Source: Halorubrum halophilum (lineage in GTDB: Archaea > Halobacteriota > Halobacteria > Halobacteriales > Haloferacaceae). From it: 64,000 bases of DNA. Position 1 is the stretch's first letter. Every line of letters begins with the position of its first letter. Location: assembly GCF_000739595.1 (NCBI RefSeq), contig NZ_BBJP01000023.1, positions 186,001-250,000 of the forward strand, written 5' to 3'. Below are positions 1 to 8,262 of the stretch, one piece after another. The notes below the pieces were generated by a model that worked only from the letters and a program-made list of their open reading frames with translations, had not been told where the DNA came from and did no database searches. The position numbers were made by a program, and so were the translations under genes.

Positions 1-827
1 TCTTCGGCGGTGGCGGCGGCCGCGGCGGTGGCGGCGGCAACCGACCGCGTCAGGGACAGGACCTCCGGACCGGGCTCACGATCGACTTGGAGGAGGCGTT
101 CGAGGGCGCGACCAAGGAGGTCACGCTCAGGCGACCGACCGAGTGCGACACCTGTGACGGCGCGGGCCACCCGCCCGACGCCGACGTGGAGACCTGTCCG
201 CAGTGTAACGGTCGCGGACAGGTCCAGCAGGTCCAGCAGACGCCGCTCGGCCGCGTCCAGCAGACCTCGACGTGCCCACGGTGTGAGGGCGAGGGCGAGC
301 TGTACAGCGAGGACTGCGCCGACTGCGGCGGCGACGGCGTCGTCCGCGAGGAGGCGACGCTCTCGGTCGAGATCCCGGCCGGGATCCGCTCGGGACAGAG
401 CCTCCGGATGGAGCGAGAGGGCGCGCCCGGCGAGAACGGCGGCCCGAACGGCGACCTCCTGATCGAGGTCGACGTCGATGTCGGCGACCGGTTTAAACGC
501 GACGGCGACGACCTCCGGGTGAACGAAGCGGTCTCATTCCCGCAGGCCGTCTTCGGCGACACGATCGAGGTCGAGACGGTCGACGGCAGCGTCGAGATGG
601 ACGTGCCGGCCGGCACCCAGAGCGGCGAGACGTTCCGTCTCAAGGGGAAGGGAATGCCCCGGCTCCGTCGGCGCGGGCGCGGCGACCTCTACGTGCAGGT
701 CGCCGTCGTGGTCCCCGACTCGCTCAACGAGGAGCAGCGCGAGGCGCTGGAGGCGTTCGCCGAGGCCGGCGGTGAGGACATCGACGTCGGCGGCGGCTTC
801 TTCGAGAAGCTGAAGAGCTCGTTTTAA
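1..827 (+). CDS. dnaJ: Chaperone DnaJ, C-terminal part (5' end outside window)
   Basis: This is the distal 274 residues of DnaJ (Hsp40), the co-chaperone that delivers unfolded proteins to DnaK and stimulates its ATPase. The reading frame is open from base 3, so the J domain lies upstream of the window. It opens with a Gly-rich stretch (poly-Gly then NRPRQGQDL), followed by four zinc-finger motifs CDTCDGAG, CPQCNGRG, CPRCEGEG and CADCGGDG, which make it a type I DnaJ. Two beta-barrel client-binding domains follow (VEIPAGIRSGQ and VDVPAGTQSGE), and it ends in an acidic tail and FEKLKSSF. Family assignment is certain; only the start is missing. Confidence 0.97.
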   Translation, partial: FGGGGGRGGGGGNRPRQGQDLRTGLTIDLEEAFEGATKEVTLRRPTECDTCDGAGHPPDADVETCPQCNGRGQVQQVQQTPLGRVQQTSTCPRCEGEGELYSEDCADCGGDGVVREEATLSVEIPAGIRSGQSLRMEREGAPGENGGPNGDLLIEVDVDVGDRFKRDGDDLRVNEAVSFPQAVFGDTIEVETVDGSVEMDVPAGTQSGETFRLKGKGMPRLRRRGRGDLYVQVAVVVPDSLNEEQREALEAFAEAGGEDIDVGGGFFEKLKSSF

Positions 828-905
828 ATAACCGCCTCCGGCGGTCCGTTGCGGCTCCCCTTCGCCGACCCGTACCTTTTCCGCGGTTCGGTCCGTTTGT
901 CCGGT

Positions 906-1226
906 ATGGGCTACGACACGACCGCCTACGACGATGTCGAACCGCGCGCCCCCGGAATGTACTTCCTCCGCGACGCGCTCGACTGCGAAGAACTCGGAGT
1001 CACGGTCGTCGAGGCCGACGAGGGCTGGGAGGGGATGGAACACGACCACGCCGAGGACGGCCAAGAGGAAGTGTACGTGCTGCTCCACGGGGAGGCGACG
1101 CTCACCGTCGACGGCGACCCCGTCGAGCTCGGCCCCGGCGACGCGGTCCGGGTCGACGCCGACTCGGCCCGCGATCTGGCCTTCTCTGCGGACGGCTCCA
1201 AGATGGTCATCGCCGGCGCGCCCTGA
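906..1226 (+). CDS. Small single-domain cupin protein
   Basis: A 106-residue cupin-fold protein. The first cupin motif is seen as MEHDHAEDGQEEVYVLLHG (two His, one Glu and a late His, the usual metal ligands) and the second as ELGPGDAVRVDADSAR. In the second motif the usual metal-binding His is not obvious, so metal use is uncertain. The ATG at 906 is preferred over upstream in-frame codons because MGYDTTAYDDV is where family-like sequence begins. Substrate unknown; such small cupins range from sugar isomerases to sensors. It stands alone between dnaJ and an AMP-binding fragment. Confidence 0.8.
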   Translation: MGYDTTAYDDVEPRAPGMYFLRDALDCEELGVTVVEADEGWEGMEHDHAEDGQEEVYVLLHGEATLTVDGDPVELGPGDAVRVDADSARDLAFSADGSKMVIAGAP

Positions 1227-1325
1227 ACATCCCCGTCGACTCTCGCTCCCCGGTTCCTGACCACCGTCTCGCGGCTCCGGAAACGCCTCCGCGTTTTTAA
1301 GTCTCGTCCGCCCCGAGCCCCGCGT

Positions 1326-2072
1326 ATGGATGTCGTCGGCGACTTGCTCGATCGCGACCGACGGAGCCGGGAGACCGCGCTCGTCACGGCCGACGGACGC
1401 GAGCGCACGTATCGGGACCTGATCACCAACGCGTACAAGGCCGCCAACGTGTTGCGCTACCTCGGCGCCCGCGAGGGGTCGACCGTCGCCGTCGAGCCGG
1501 CGCCGGGAGTTCACACGACGCTCGCCTTTTTAGGTGCCGCGGGACTGGGCGCTCCGGTCCGGTTCGACCCCGCGGCGGGGATCGAACGGGGCGACCGCGT
1601 GGTGCTCGTCAGCGTGGCGGACGAGGCCGAGACGGAGCCGGCGCCCGGGACCAACCTCGCCGTCTTCGGCGGGCCGCCGGACCGACCCGAGACGACCCAC
1701 TGGGAGCAGGAACTCTGGAGCGAGAATCCGGGAATGCCGCCGAGCGCGGTCGGTCCCGACGATCCGGTCGTCCGCGCCGCCGACGGCGAAATACCCCACA
1801 GAGACCTCCTCGCGGCGGCCGCCTCGGTCGTCGACCGGCACGGTATCGACGCCGAGACTCGGGTCGTCCTCCGGAGCGATCTTGCGGACCCGCGGGCGCT
1901 TGCCGCCGGCGTGATCGCGCCGCTCTCGGTCGGGGGAACGGTCGTGCTCACTCACGGGGAATCCGACCGCGAGAGCGGCGAGTCCCGCGGCGATCTGGCG
2001 GTGGTCGTCGATGACGAGGTCGAGGCACCCGAGGCGGATCGGGCGACGCTCCCGACACTCGAGAGCTGTTGA
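1326..2072 (+). CDS. AMP-binding (acyl-CoA synthetase-like) N-terminal-domain protein
   Basis: A 248-residue protein that resembles only the N-terminal part of the AMP-forming acyl-CoA synthetase superfamily. ALVTADGRERTYRDLITNAYKAANVLRYLG is the typical N-terminal hall of these enzymes (quoted here in part as the ERTYRDL and AANVLRYLG motifs). Full enzymes are 500-650 residues. The P-loop-like TSGTTG motif, the YGxTE motif and the C-terminal lysine domain are all absent. It therefore cannot be expected to adenylate a substrate. The stop is clean and the codon use matches its neighbours, so it looks like a stable stand-alone gene and not a recent truncation. A TTTTTAAG TATA-like element lies about 30 nt upstream of the ATG. 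Confidence 0.7.
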   Translation: MDVVGDLLDRDRRSRETALVTADGRERTYRDLITNAYKAANVLRYLGAREGSTVAVEPAPGVHTTLAFLGAAGLGAPVRFDPAAGIERGDRVVLVSVADEAETEPAPGTNLAVFGGPPDRPETTHWEQELWSENPGMPPSAVGPDDPVVRAADGEIPHRDLLAAAASVVDRHGIDAETRVVLRSDLADPRALAAGVIAPLSVGGTVVLTHGESDRESGESRGDLAVVVDDEVEAPEADRATLPTLESC

Positions 2073-2090
2073 GGTTGGGGCCCGATCGGA

Positions 2091-2167
2091 GGTCGCTGGC
2101 GCCGAAGCGGCCAGTGGTCGGCCGACGCCGAAGCGGTCAGTCGTCGGTCGATGCCGAGGCGATTAGT
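2091..2167. repeat. Degenerate 25-26 nt tandem repeat, three copies
   Basis: Three adjacent copies are at 2091-2115, 2116-2141 and 2142-2167. Each contains a form of GCCGAAGCGGYCAGT preceded by GTCG. The last copy, GCCGAGGCGATTAGT, runs over the stop codon of the convergent binding-protein gene at 2163. The copies have diverged, so the array is old. Confidence 0.7.
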
Positions 2168-4085
2168 TGTCGGCCGGAGAGAACTCGGACCAACGGGGCT
2201 GCCAAGTGAACTGCGGCTCGGCGAGCCCGTGATAGACGCCGTCGATGAGCTCTCGCTTGCCGATCGCCGCCGCCAGCGCTTGGCGGAACGGGACCAACCG
2301 GAAGAGGTTCCCCGGACCGGCGTTCCACCCGTTCGAGCGCTGGTTCACGGAGAGAATCGTGTTGTACGGCGTGGGAACCCGTCGCACCGTGACGTTATCG
2401 CTGTCGCTGTACGACTCGTACCGCTCCGGCGGGATCGCCGCCGAGTCGGTCTCTCCGGTCTCTAAGGCCCGGAGCCGAGATTCTCGTTCCTCGACGACGC
2501 TGATCGAGGCCGCTTCGAAGAGCGGCCCCTCCGAGAACAGGTCCGGACCCTCGTCGATATCGCGGAGGTAGTACTCGTCGTTGCGAACGTACTCGGTGCC
2601 CGAGCCCCGGTTCCACGCTTCGAGCTCGAACGCGCCGAGGTTGCCGGTGAACCCGAGTTCGAGCAGCCCCTCGTCCTGTTCGAGCCCGCTCGCGTCCTCC
2701 TCCTCGACGTACGGCTCGACGAGGTCGCGCGGGATCGGGTACAAGAGCGGGTCGTACGTTCGGGGCCACAGCGGGTTCGGGGACTCCAGCGTCGCTTGGA
2801 ACTCGAACTCGCCCGTCTGTTCGACTTCGACGCCGTCCCAGTCGCTCGACGACGCGGTGTTCGCCCAGTCGGACTGATGAAGCTCTTCGACGAGGTAGAC
2901 GAAGTCCTCGGCGGTGACCTGGCCGTACGGCTCGCTGAACCGGAGGTTCTCCCGCACGTCGAACGTCCACACTTCGCCGTCCTCGGTGGACATGTCGTAC
3001 AGCAGCGGGAAGTACTCCTGACTCTCGTCGAACGTGTATCCCCGATCGAGGGCGCGGCCGATCGCGACTCCGGCGTGGCTTTCGGTGTTATACAGGGGGT
3101 TCAGGGTCCTGAAGCCGGCCGAGGTGACGGTGTCGTACGAACCGCTGACGGTCGGCTCACCCTCGTACCACGCCGGCAGGTCCCAGCCGTTCGAGAAGTT
3201 CTCGATCGGTCCTTCGAGATCGGGGTTGTAGCCGACGAGGTCGTCGCTGAACAGGAGGGTGATGTACGGCTGCTCGCGAGCGAGGTTCCCGAAGATCTCG
3301 GCGAACGACTCTCGGAGATCGTCGCGGCTCGTCGCCTGCCGTGCCTCTTGGAACAGCCCCTGCGCGTCGAACTGCGGGTAGTAGCCGACCGGGTTGTAAA
3401 ACGGGTTGGCCCCGTCGAAGAACAGCTCGTTCATCAGGGGGTTGAGAGGATGCGTGTTCAGTCCGAACACGATCGACATGTCCCACGGCTCGTCGCCCGT
3501 GACCGATCGGGGGCCCGGGTTCTGCGGCGTCGGGTTTGTCCACTCGATCTCCTCGCCGTTCACGGTGTCGGCCCCGCCTTCGGGATCGCCGGTCCAGTAC
3601 TCGTTGTTGAACCGCGCGCCGTCGATGGCCTCGACGACGACGTCGATACCGAGGTTACTGCCGAGTTCCCGAGCGATGAACTCGGCGGTAAGCCGTGAGA
3701 GCTCCCGTTCCGCGCGATAGTAGATGTCGAGCGTGACCTGTTCGCCCTCCGGAGTGACGAGTTCCCCGCCGTCGAAGGCGTAGTCGTACTCGGAGCGCTC
3801 GAACGCCTGCCGCGCGAGGTCGCGGGCGGTCTCCGCTCCGTACAGGTCGTCGACGCCGAACTGCGGAAAGTCGCCGACCTCCGGGGTGTCGGTACCGTCG
3901 CTTCTCCCGTTGCCGGCGCCGCCGCCTCTTCCGTCCCCGCCGTCGCTTCCGTCGCCGCCGTCACCGCCCCGGTCGGAACAGCCGGCGAGCGTCGCGGCAC
4001 CAGCGACGCCGAGCGCGGAGAGCCATCGCCGCCGGCCGATGTACGTTTCTTTGTCACTTCCACTGCGACAATGCTGCTGTCTCAC
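2163..4085 (-). CDS. ABC transporter substrate-binding lipoprotein, family 5 (Tat-exported)
   Basis: A 640-residue extracytoplasmic solute-binding protein of the peptide/oligopeptide (DppA/OppA, SBP family 5) type. With the GTG at 4085 as start, the N terminus has the twin-arginine segment IGRRRWLSALG and lipobox TLAGC, so it should be exported folded and lipid-anchored at Cys36. A Gly/Asp linker follows. The mature protein has SBP_5 features such as RALDRGYTFDES and a C-terminal FRQALAAAIGKRELIDGVYHG-type block. An upstream GTG at 4118 would add LLYFFLLDQN, but those codons coincide with an AT-rich TATA-like block, so 4085 is preferred. No permease or ATPase gene lies nearby, so the partner transporter must be encoded elsewhere. 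Confidence 0.88.
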   Translation of the reverse strand: MRQQHCRSGSDKETYIGRRRWLSALGVAGAATLAGCSDRGGDGGDGSDGGDGRGGGAGNGRSDGTDTPEVGDFPQFGVDDLYGAETARDLARQAFERSEYDYAFDGGELVTPEGEQVTLDIYYRAERELSRLTAEFIARELGSNLGIDVVVEAIDGARFNNEYWTGDPEGGADTVNGEEIEWTNPTPQNPGPRSVTGDEPWDMSIVFGLNTHPLNPLMNELFFDGANPFYNPVGYYPQFDAQGLFQEARQATSRDDLRESFAEIFGNLAREQPYITLLFSDDLVGYNPDLEGPIENFSNGWDLPAWYEGEPTVSGSYDTVTSAGFRTLNPLYNTESHAGVAIGRALDRGYTFDESQEYFPLLYDMSTEDGEVWTFDVRENLRFSEPYGQVTAEDFVYLVEELHQSDWANTASSSDWDGVEVEQTGEFEFQATLESPNPLWPRTYDPLLYPIPRDLVEPYVEEEDASGLEQDEGLLELGFTGNLGAFELEAWNRGSGTEYVRNDEYYLRDIDEGPDLFSEGPLFEAASISVVEERESRLRALETGETDSAAIPPERYESYSDSDNVTVRRVPTPYNTILSVNQRSNGWNAGPGNLFRLVPFRQALAAAIGKRELIDGVYHGLAEPQFTWQPRWSEFSPADN

Positions 4086-4104
4086 GTTCTGATCCAATAA
4101 GAAG

Positions 4105-4114
4105 AAATACAAAA
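4105..4114 (-). promoter_or_regulatory. TATA-like box of the binding-protein gene
   Basis: On the minus strand this reads TTTTGTATTT, centred about 25 nt before the GTG at 4085. That is the spacing expected for a leaderless haloarchaeal transcript. It is the most AT-rich patch in the divergent intergenic region. Confidence 0.45.
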
Positions 4115-4192
4115 GCACCTAGATCGATATCGGTTCACACGACGAAGTAACCGAATCCCAAAACCCCTAACCCACCGGGCCGAACGGGGCGT

Positions 4193-4690
4193 ATGACCGA
4201 AATCCATCCCGATCAGCGCGTCGCGGTGCTCGCCGACTCGCAGAACCTGTATCACTCCGCCCAGAGCGTGTACTCCCAGAACATCGATTACTCGCGACTG
4301 CTCGAGGAGGCGGTGAACGACCGATCGCTCGTGCGGGCCATCGCGTACGTGATCCGCGCCGACTCCCCGGAGGAAGAGAGCTTCTTCGAGGCGCTACGGG
4401 ACATCGGCTTCGAGACGAAGATCAAGGACATCAAGACGTTCGCCGACGGGTCGAAGAAGGCTGACTGGGACCTCGGGATGAGCCTCGACGCCGTCTCGCT
4501 CGCGAGCCACGTCGATACGGTCGTGATCTGCACCGGCGACGGCGACTTCGCCCGGCTCTGCTCGCACCTTCGCCACGAGGGCGTCCGCGTCGAGGCCATG
4601 GGCTTCGGGAACTCGGCCGCCGACGAGCTGATCGAGGCCGCCGACGACTTCATCGATCTCGCCGAAGAGGAGGAGACGTTCCTGCTGTAG
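4193..4690 (+). CDS. NYN-domain (LabA/DUF88-like, PIN-fold) protein
   Basis: A 165-residue NYN-domain protein, a PIN-like nuclease fold. The conserved acidic positions are visible: ADSQNL near residue 15, KADWDLGMSLD near residue 95 and CTGDGDFARL near residue 112. These match the metal-binding carboxylates of the NYN family, whose bacterial members process RNA. The target in archaea is not known. It is divergent from the binding-protein gene and convergent with dapE, and is probably monocistronic. Confidence 0.85.
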   Translation: MTEIHPDQRVAVLADSQNLYHSAQSVYSQNIDYSRLLEEAVNDRSLVRAIAYVIRADSPEEESFFEALRDIGFETKIKDIKTFADGSKKADWDLGMSLDAVSLASHVDTVVICTGDGDFARLCSHLRHEGVRVEAMGFGNSAADELIEAADDFIDLAEEEETFLL

Positions 4691-4733
4691 CGGGTCGACC
4701 GTCGACGAGCCTCGCCGGCGTCTCCCGCCGCCG

Positions 4734-5945
4734 CTACGCGTCCCCGAGCAGTCCCGACACAGCGCGCTCGACCGTCTCAGCCGCCGCCTCTACCTCTCGA
4801 ACCCGGACGTACTCCCGCTCGGCGTGAGCCACCGCCCCGGCGTCGTCCGCGAGGTCGCCGGGGCCGAACACGACCGTCGGCGCCGGCGCGAAGTACGACG
4901 CCTCGGTCGCCGCGCCGAAGGGGCGGACAGCGCCGCCGCGGTCCGCCCGAAGGCCGACCGACTCGCCGGCGCTCCGGGCCGCGCTCGTGACCGCCTCCAC
5001 CAGCCCGTGGTCTGGATCCGTCGAGAATGCCTCGAAGAACGGCGACTCTCGGTCCGTCAGCGCGACCTCGATGCCGACGTCGCCCGGCGTCGACTCCCGG
5101 ACCGCGTCCGTGAGCGACGACCGGAACCCCTCGGCCGTCTCCGGCGGGACGCTCCGCCGGTCGACGGTGATCTCGCAGTCCGCGGGCACCTGATTCGTCG
5201 CGCCGCCGCCCTCGATGACCGTCGGCGTGAGCTTCGGTGGGCCGAGCTGGGGGTGTTCGTCGGCGTCGTCGTCGAAGGTCCGGATCGCCGCGAGCGCGCC
5301 CTCGGCGGCCGCGACCGCGTTCGCCCCCGCGAACTCCGCGGCGTGGGCGGCGGTCCCCGACAGCTCGACGGTTCCCTGAAACCGCCCCTTCGCGGCGGTG
5401 CAGGCGTCGAGGCCGGTCGGCTCGCCGACGAGGAACAGGTCGCCGTCGAGCCGGTCTTCGGTGCCGGGCGACTGGCCGGTCAGCGCCGCCGCGCCGAGCG
5501 ACAGCGACTCCTCGTCCGGCGTGAGAGCCAGCGTGAGCCGGCCGCGCTCCGGTTGCGCGGCGAGGAACCCCGCGAGCAGCGCGGCGAGCGGCCCCTTCGC
5601 GTCGCAGGCGCCGCGGCCGCGGATCACGTCTTCGGAACCGTCGTCGGAGGTTGGGTCCGTGGAGGCGGAGCCGCCCCGCTCGTCCTCACGCGCCTCGCCC
5701 CGCTCGAACGGGACGTGCGGCGTCACCGTGTCGAGGTGCGTGTTCAACACGAGGTGCGGCCCGTCGTCGGGCGCGTCCGAGCGCTTCTCCGCGAGCACGC
5801 AGCCGCCGGCGGCGACCTCGCACTCGACCCCGAACCGGTCGAGCGTCTCGACGACGAACTCGCGCATCTCGTCGACCGACTCGTGGGAGGACGTTTGGAC
5901 AGCCGCCTCGAGGAACGAGACCGGATCGAACGCCGCTTGGTTCAT
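4734..5945 (-). CDS. dapE: Succinyl-diaminopimelate desuccinylase-type M20 peptidase
   Basis: A 403-residue M20-family metallohydrolase, last gene of the lysine operon. The zinc and catalytic residues are visible: LNTHLDTV (His, Asp), RGACDAKGPLAA (bridging Asp), TPDEESLSLG (general-base Glu), VGEPTGLDA and, near the C terminus, a His in the AVAHAEREY block. In this operon it should remove succinate from N-succinyl-LL-diaminopimelate. An acetyl-substrate variant or an ArgE/LysK-like role cannot be excluded from sequence. The ATG at 5945 overlaps the dapF stop by four bases (ATGA), implying translational coupling. Confidence 0.88.
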   Translation of the reverse strand: MNQAAFDPVSFLEAAVQTSSHESVDEMREFVVETLDRFGVECEVAAGGCVLAEKRSDAPDDGPHLVLNTHLDTVTPHVPFERGEAREDERGGSASTDPTSDDGSEDVIRGRGACDAKGPLAALLAGFLAAQPERGRLTLALTPDEESLSLGAAALTGQSPGTEDRLDGDLFLVGEPTGLDACTAAKGRFQGTVELSGTAAHAAEFAGANAVAAAEGALAAIRTFDDDADEHPQLGPPKLTPTVIEGGGATNQVPADCEITVDRRSVPPETAEGFRSSLTDAVRESTPGDVGIEVALTDRESPFFEAFSTDPDHGLVEAVTSAARSAGESVGLRADRGGAVRPFGAATEASYFAPAPTVVFGPGDLADDAGAVAHAEREYVRVREVEAAAETVERAVSGLLGDA

Positions 5946-6871
5946 CGCGGGTCGGCGGGGAGCGTTCCCTCGTACTCGCGTGCGACGGGGCCGGTCAGGG
6001 TCGCGTGGCCGCGGTCCGGCACCGTGATCTCGAGGTCGCCGCCCGGGGGACGGGTGAGCGCCGACCCGCCCTCGATCAGGTCGAGCCGTCGCGCGGCCGC
6101 GACGACCGCGACGGCGCCGGTCCCGCAGGAGCGGGTCTCGCCCTCGACGCCGCGCTCGAAGGTGCGCTGGTCGATGACGGCGGGGCCGTCTCCGGACCCG
6201 TCGTCGACGACGCTCGCGAGGTTCACGTTCGCTCCCTCGGGGAAGACCTCGGCGTGACGGACCGGCGGGGCCACCCCGTCGAGGTCGACCGCGTCGATCC
6301 CGTCGGGGTCGTCGCGGCCGCCGTCGACGAACGCCACCGCGTGCGGGACGCCGGTGTTGACGGCGGTGACCGTCAGCCCCTCGACCGGCTCGTCGATCAG
6401 GGGCGCGTCGCGGGCGAGGGGGACCCACACGGGGTCGAACGTCGGCTCGCCCATTTCGATGGTGGCCGCGGTCGCGTCCGCGTTCACGGAGGCGCGCCGA
6501 GTGCCGGCCTGCGTGTCGATCATGAACTCGCGGTCGCCCGTCTGATCGTGGGCCCACAGCGCGACGACGCGGGCGCCGTTGCCGCACATCGTCGCCGTGG
6601 AGCCGTCGGGCTGGACCAGCGTCATCACAACGCGGGTGGGGTCGAAGCGCTCCTCGATACTTAAAAAGAGGACGCCGTCGGCGCCGCGTCGACCGGTGGA
6701 CCCTCCGTTTCGTTCGGCGTCGAAGTCCGCCCCGTCGACGCCCGTCTCGCGGTCGCAGTGGGCGCGTGCGAAGGCCGCGCGGTCGCCGACCGCCTCGGAG
6801 TCGGCGTCGACGACGAGGAAGTCGTTCCCCGTGCCGTGGTACTTCTCGAACGGGATGGCGTGGGTGCTCAT
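5942..6871 (-). CDS. dapF: Diaminopimelate epimerase
   Basis: A 309-residue DapF that converts LL- to meso-diaminopimelate with two cysteines acting as acid and base. Both sites are intact: ATMCGNGARVVA near residue 96 and TRSCGTGAVAVVAAARR near residue 250. The N terminus IPFEKYHGTGNDFLVVD is the family signature. About 30 extra residues (LFLSIEERFDPTRV and the preceding Gly-rich loop) are ordinary for haloarchaeal versions. It overlaps lysA upstream and dapE downstream by four bases each. Confidence 0.96.
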   Translation of the reverse strand: MSTHAIPFEKYHGTGNDFLVVDADSEAVGDRAAFARAHCDRETGVDGADFDAERNGGSTGRRGADGVLFLSIEERFDPTRVVMTLVQPDGSTATMCGNGARVVALWAHDQTGDREFMIDTQAGTRRASVNADATAATIEMGEPTFDPVWVPLARDAPLIDEPVEGLTVTAVNTGVPHAVAFVDGGRDDPDGIDAVDLDGVAPPVRHAEVFPEGANVNLASVVDDGSGDGPAVIDQRTFERGVEGETRSCGTGAVAVVAAARRLDLIEGGSALTRPPGGDLEITVPDRGHATLTGPVAREYEGTLPADPR

Positions 6872-8262
6872 CGACCCGCCTCCGTTCGGTCGGTTCGACC
6901 GGTTCGATCCGGGTTCGCCTCCCGCTCGACCGTCGTCAGATCGCCGAGCGTCTCCCGGCGTCGGACGACCGCCGCGGTCCTGTCGTCGAGCGCGACCTCC
7001 GCCGGCCGCGGTCGTGAGTTGTATTGGTTCGCCATCTCGTATCCGTACGCGCCCGCGATCCCGACCGCGAGGAGGTCCCCGCGTGCCGGGTCGGCGAGCG
7101 CTCGGTCCCTACAGAGGGTATCGCCGGTCTCACAGATAGGTCCGGCGACCGTGACAGGGGTTGCCGACCGGTCGTCGGGGGCGGGAGCGTCGCTCCCATC
7201 GCGCGCTTGCCCGCCCCCGAGGTTCCGGATCGGGTGGTAGGCGTCGTACATCGCCGGACGCAGCAGGTCCGTCATCCCGGCGTCGACGCCGACGACCGTC
7301 TCGTCCGGCGTCGGCTTCACGGTGTTCACCCGCGTCAGGAGGACGCCGGCGTCGGCGACGACGTACCGGCCGGGCTCGATCGCGAGGTCGACGCCCGCGG
7401 GGAGCGGCGAGATCGCTTCCCGCGTCGCCTCGGCGACCGCGGGCAGGTCGAGCGCCGGCGCGTCCTCCTCGTAGGGGACGCCGAAGCCGCCGCCGACGTC
7501 GACGTATTCGAGGTCGACGGGGGACATCCCGTTATTGCTCGGCTCCGCAAGCTCCCGCGCCAGCTCGCCTATCCGCGCCACGAGCTCGCGGTGGCTGTCG
7601 AGCTGGTCCGAGTCGATCCCGGATCCCGCGTGCGCGTGGATCCCGACCACGTCGAAGCGCTCGGCGGCCTCTTGGGCCGCCCGCGCGGCGCGGTCGTAGG
7701 GGATCCCGAACTTCGCCGCGCCGCCGGTCCGGACCTTCTCGTGGTGGCCCGCGCCGACGCCGGGATTCACCCGGACGCAGACCCGTCCGTCGTAGCCGCG
7801 CTCGGCCAGCCGGTCGAGGGTGTCGACGGCGCCGACGGTAATGGTGAGATCGGGCTCCGCCTCGGCGACGCCGACCACGTAGTCGAGGTCGCGGGCGGGC
7901 GGGTTGACCGCGGTGTAGTGGAGCCGCGAGCCGTCGAAGCCGGCGGCGAGTGCGCGGTCGACCTCTCCAGCCGACGCGCACTCGGCGTCGAGACCCGCCT
8001 CGCGGACCGCCTCCAGCACGGCCCGACCGGTGTGGGCCTTCACCGCGTACCGCACGTCGGCGTCCGGGAAGGCGTCGCGCAGGCGCTCGCAGTTCTCGCG
8101 GACGCGGTCGAGGTCCTGCACGTAGAGAGGGGTGTCGTGCTCGGCCGCGAGTTCGGCGAGCCGGTCGGCGTCCCAGTCGCTCACGCGTCGGACCGGAAGG
8201 TTGTCGGCGGCGTCGCGGTCGGCGGGTTCGTCGGCCGATCCGCCCGCGTCGCGGTCGCTCAT
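6868..8262 (-). CDS. lysA: Diaminopimelate decarboxylase
   Basis: A 464-residue fold-type III PLP enzyme that makes lysine from meso-diaminopimelate. The PLP lysine is in RYAVKAHTG, the phosphate-binding glycines in DVGGGFGVPYEE, and the active-site cysteine in GPICETGDTLCR. The C-terminal YGYEMANQYNSRPRPAEV places the conserved Tyr at the dimer interface. The roughly 25-residue acidic N-terminal extension (SDRDAGGSADEP) is disposable-looking and typical of haloarchaea. It overlaps dapD and dapF by four bases, so its expression is tied to the operon. Confidence 0.96.
   Translation of the reverse strand: MSDRDAGGSADEPADRDAADNLPVRRVSDWDADRLAELAAEHDTPLYVQDLDRVRENCERLRDAFPDADVRYAVKAHTGRAVLEAVREAGLDAECASAGEVDRALAAGFDGSRLHYTAVNPPARDLDYVVGVAEAEPDLTITVGAVDTLDRLAERGYDGRVCVRVNPGVGAGHHEKVRTGGAAKFGIPYDRAARAAQEAAERFDVVGIHAHAGSGIDSDQLDSHRELVARIGELARELAEPSNNGMSPVDLEYVDVGGGFGVPYEEDAPALDLPAVAEATREAISPLPAGVDLAIEPGRYVVADAGVLLTRVNTVKPTPDETVVGVDAGMTDLLRPAMYDAYHPIRNLGGGQARDGSDAPAPDDRSATPVTVAGPICETGDTLCRDRALADPARGDLLAVGIAGAYGYEMANQYNSRPRPAEVALDDRTAAVVRRRETLGDLTTVEREANPDRTGRTDRTEAGR

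Noticed and set aside
534-1514. Long antisense open frame opposite dnaJ and the cupin, and many similar ones
   Set aside because: High GC at third positions creates long stop-free antisense frames. They show no domains and lie opposite well-supported genes.
4734-6587. A single 617-residue minus-strand frame spanning dapE and part of dapF
   Set aside because: Its first 200 residues are Arg-rich and out of frame with dapF. The true dapE start is the ATG at 5945.
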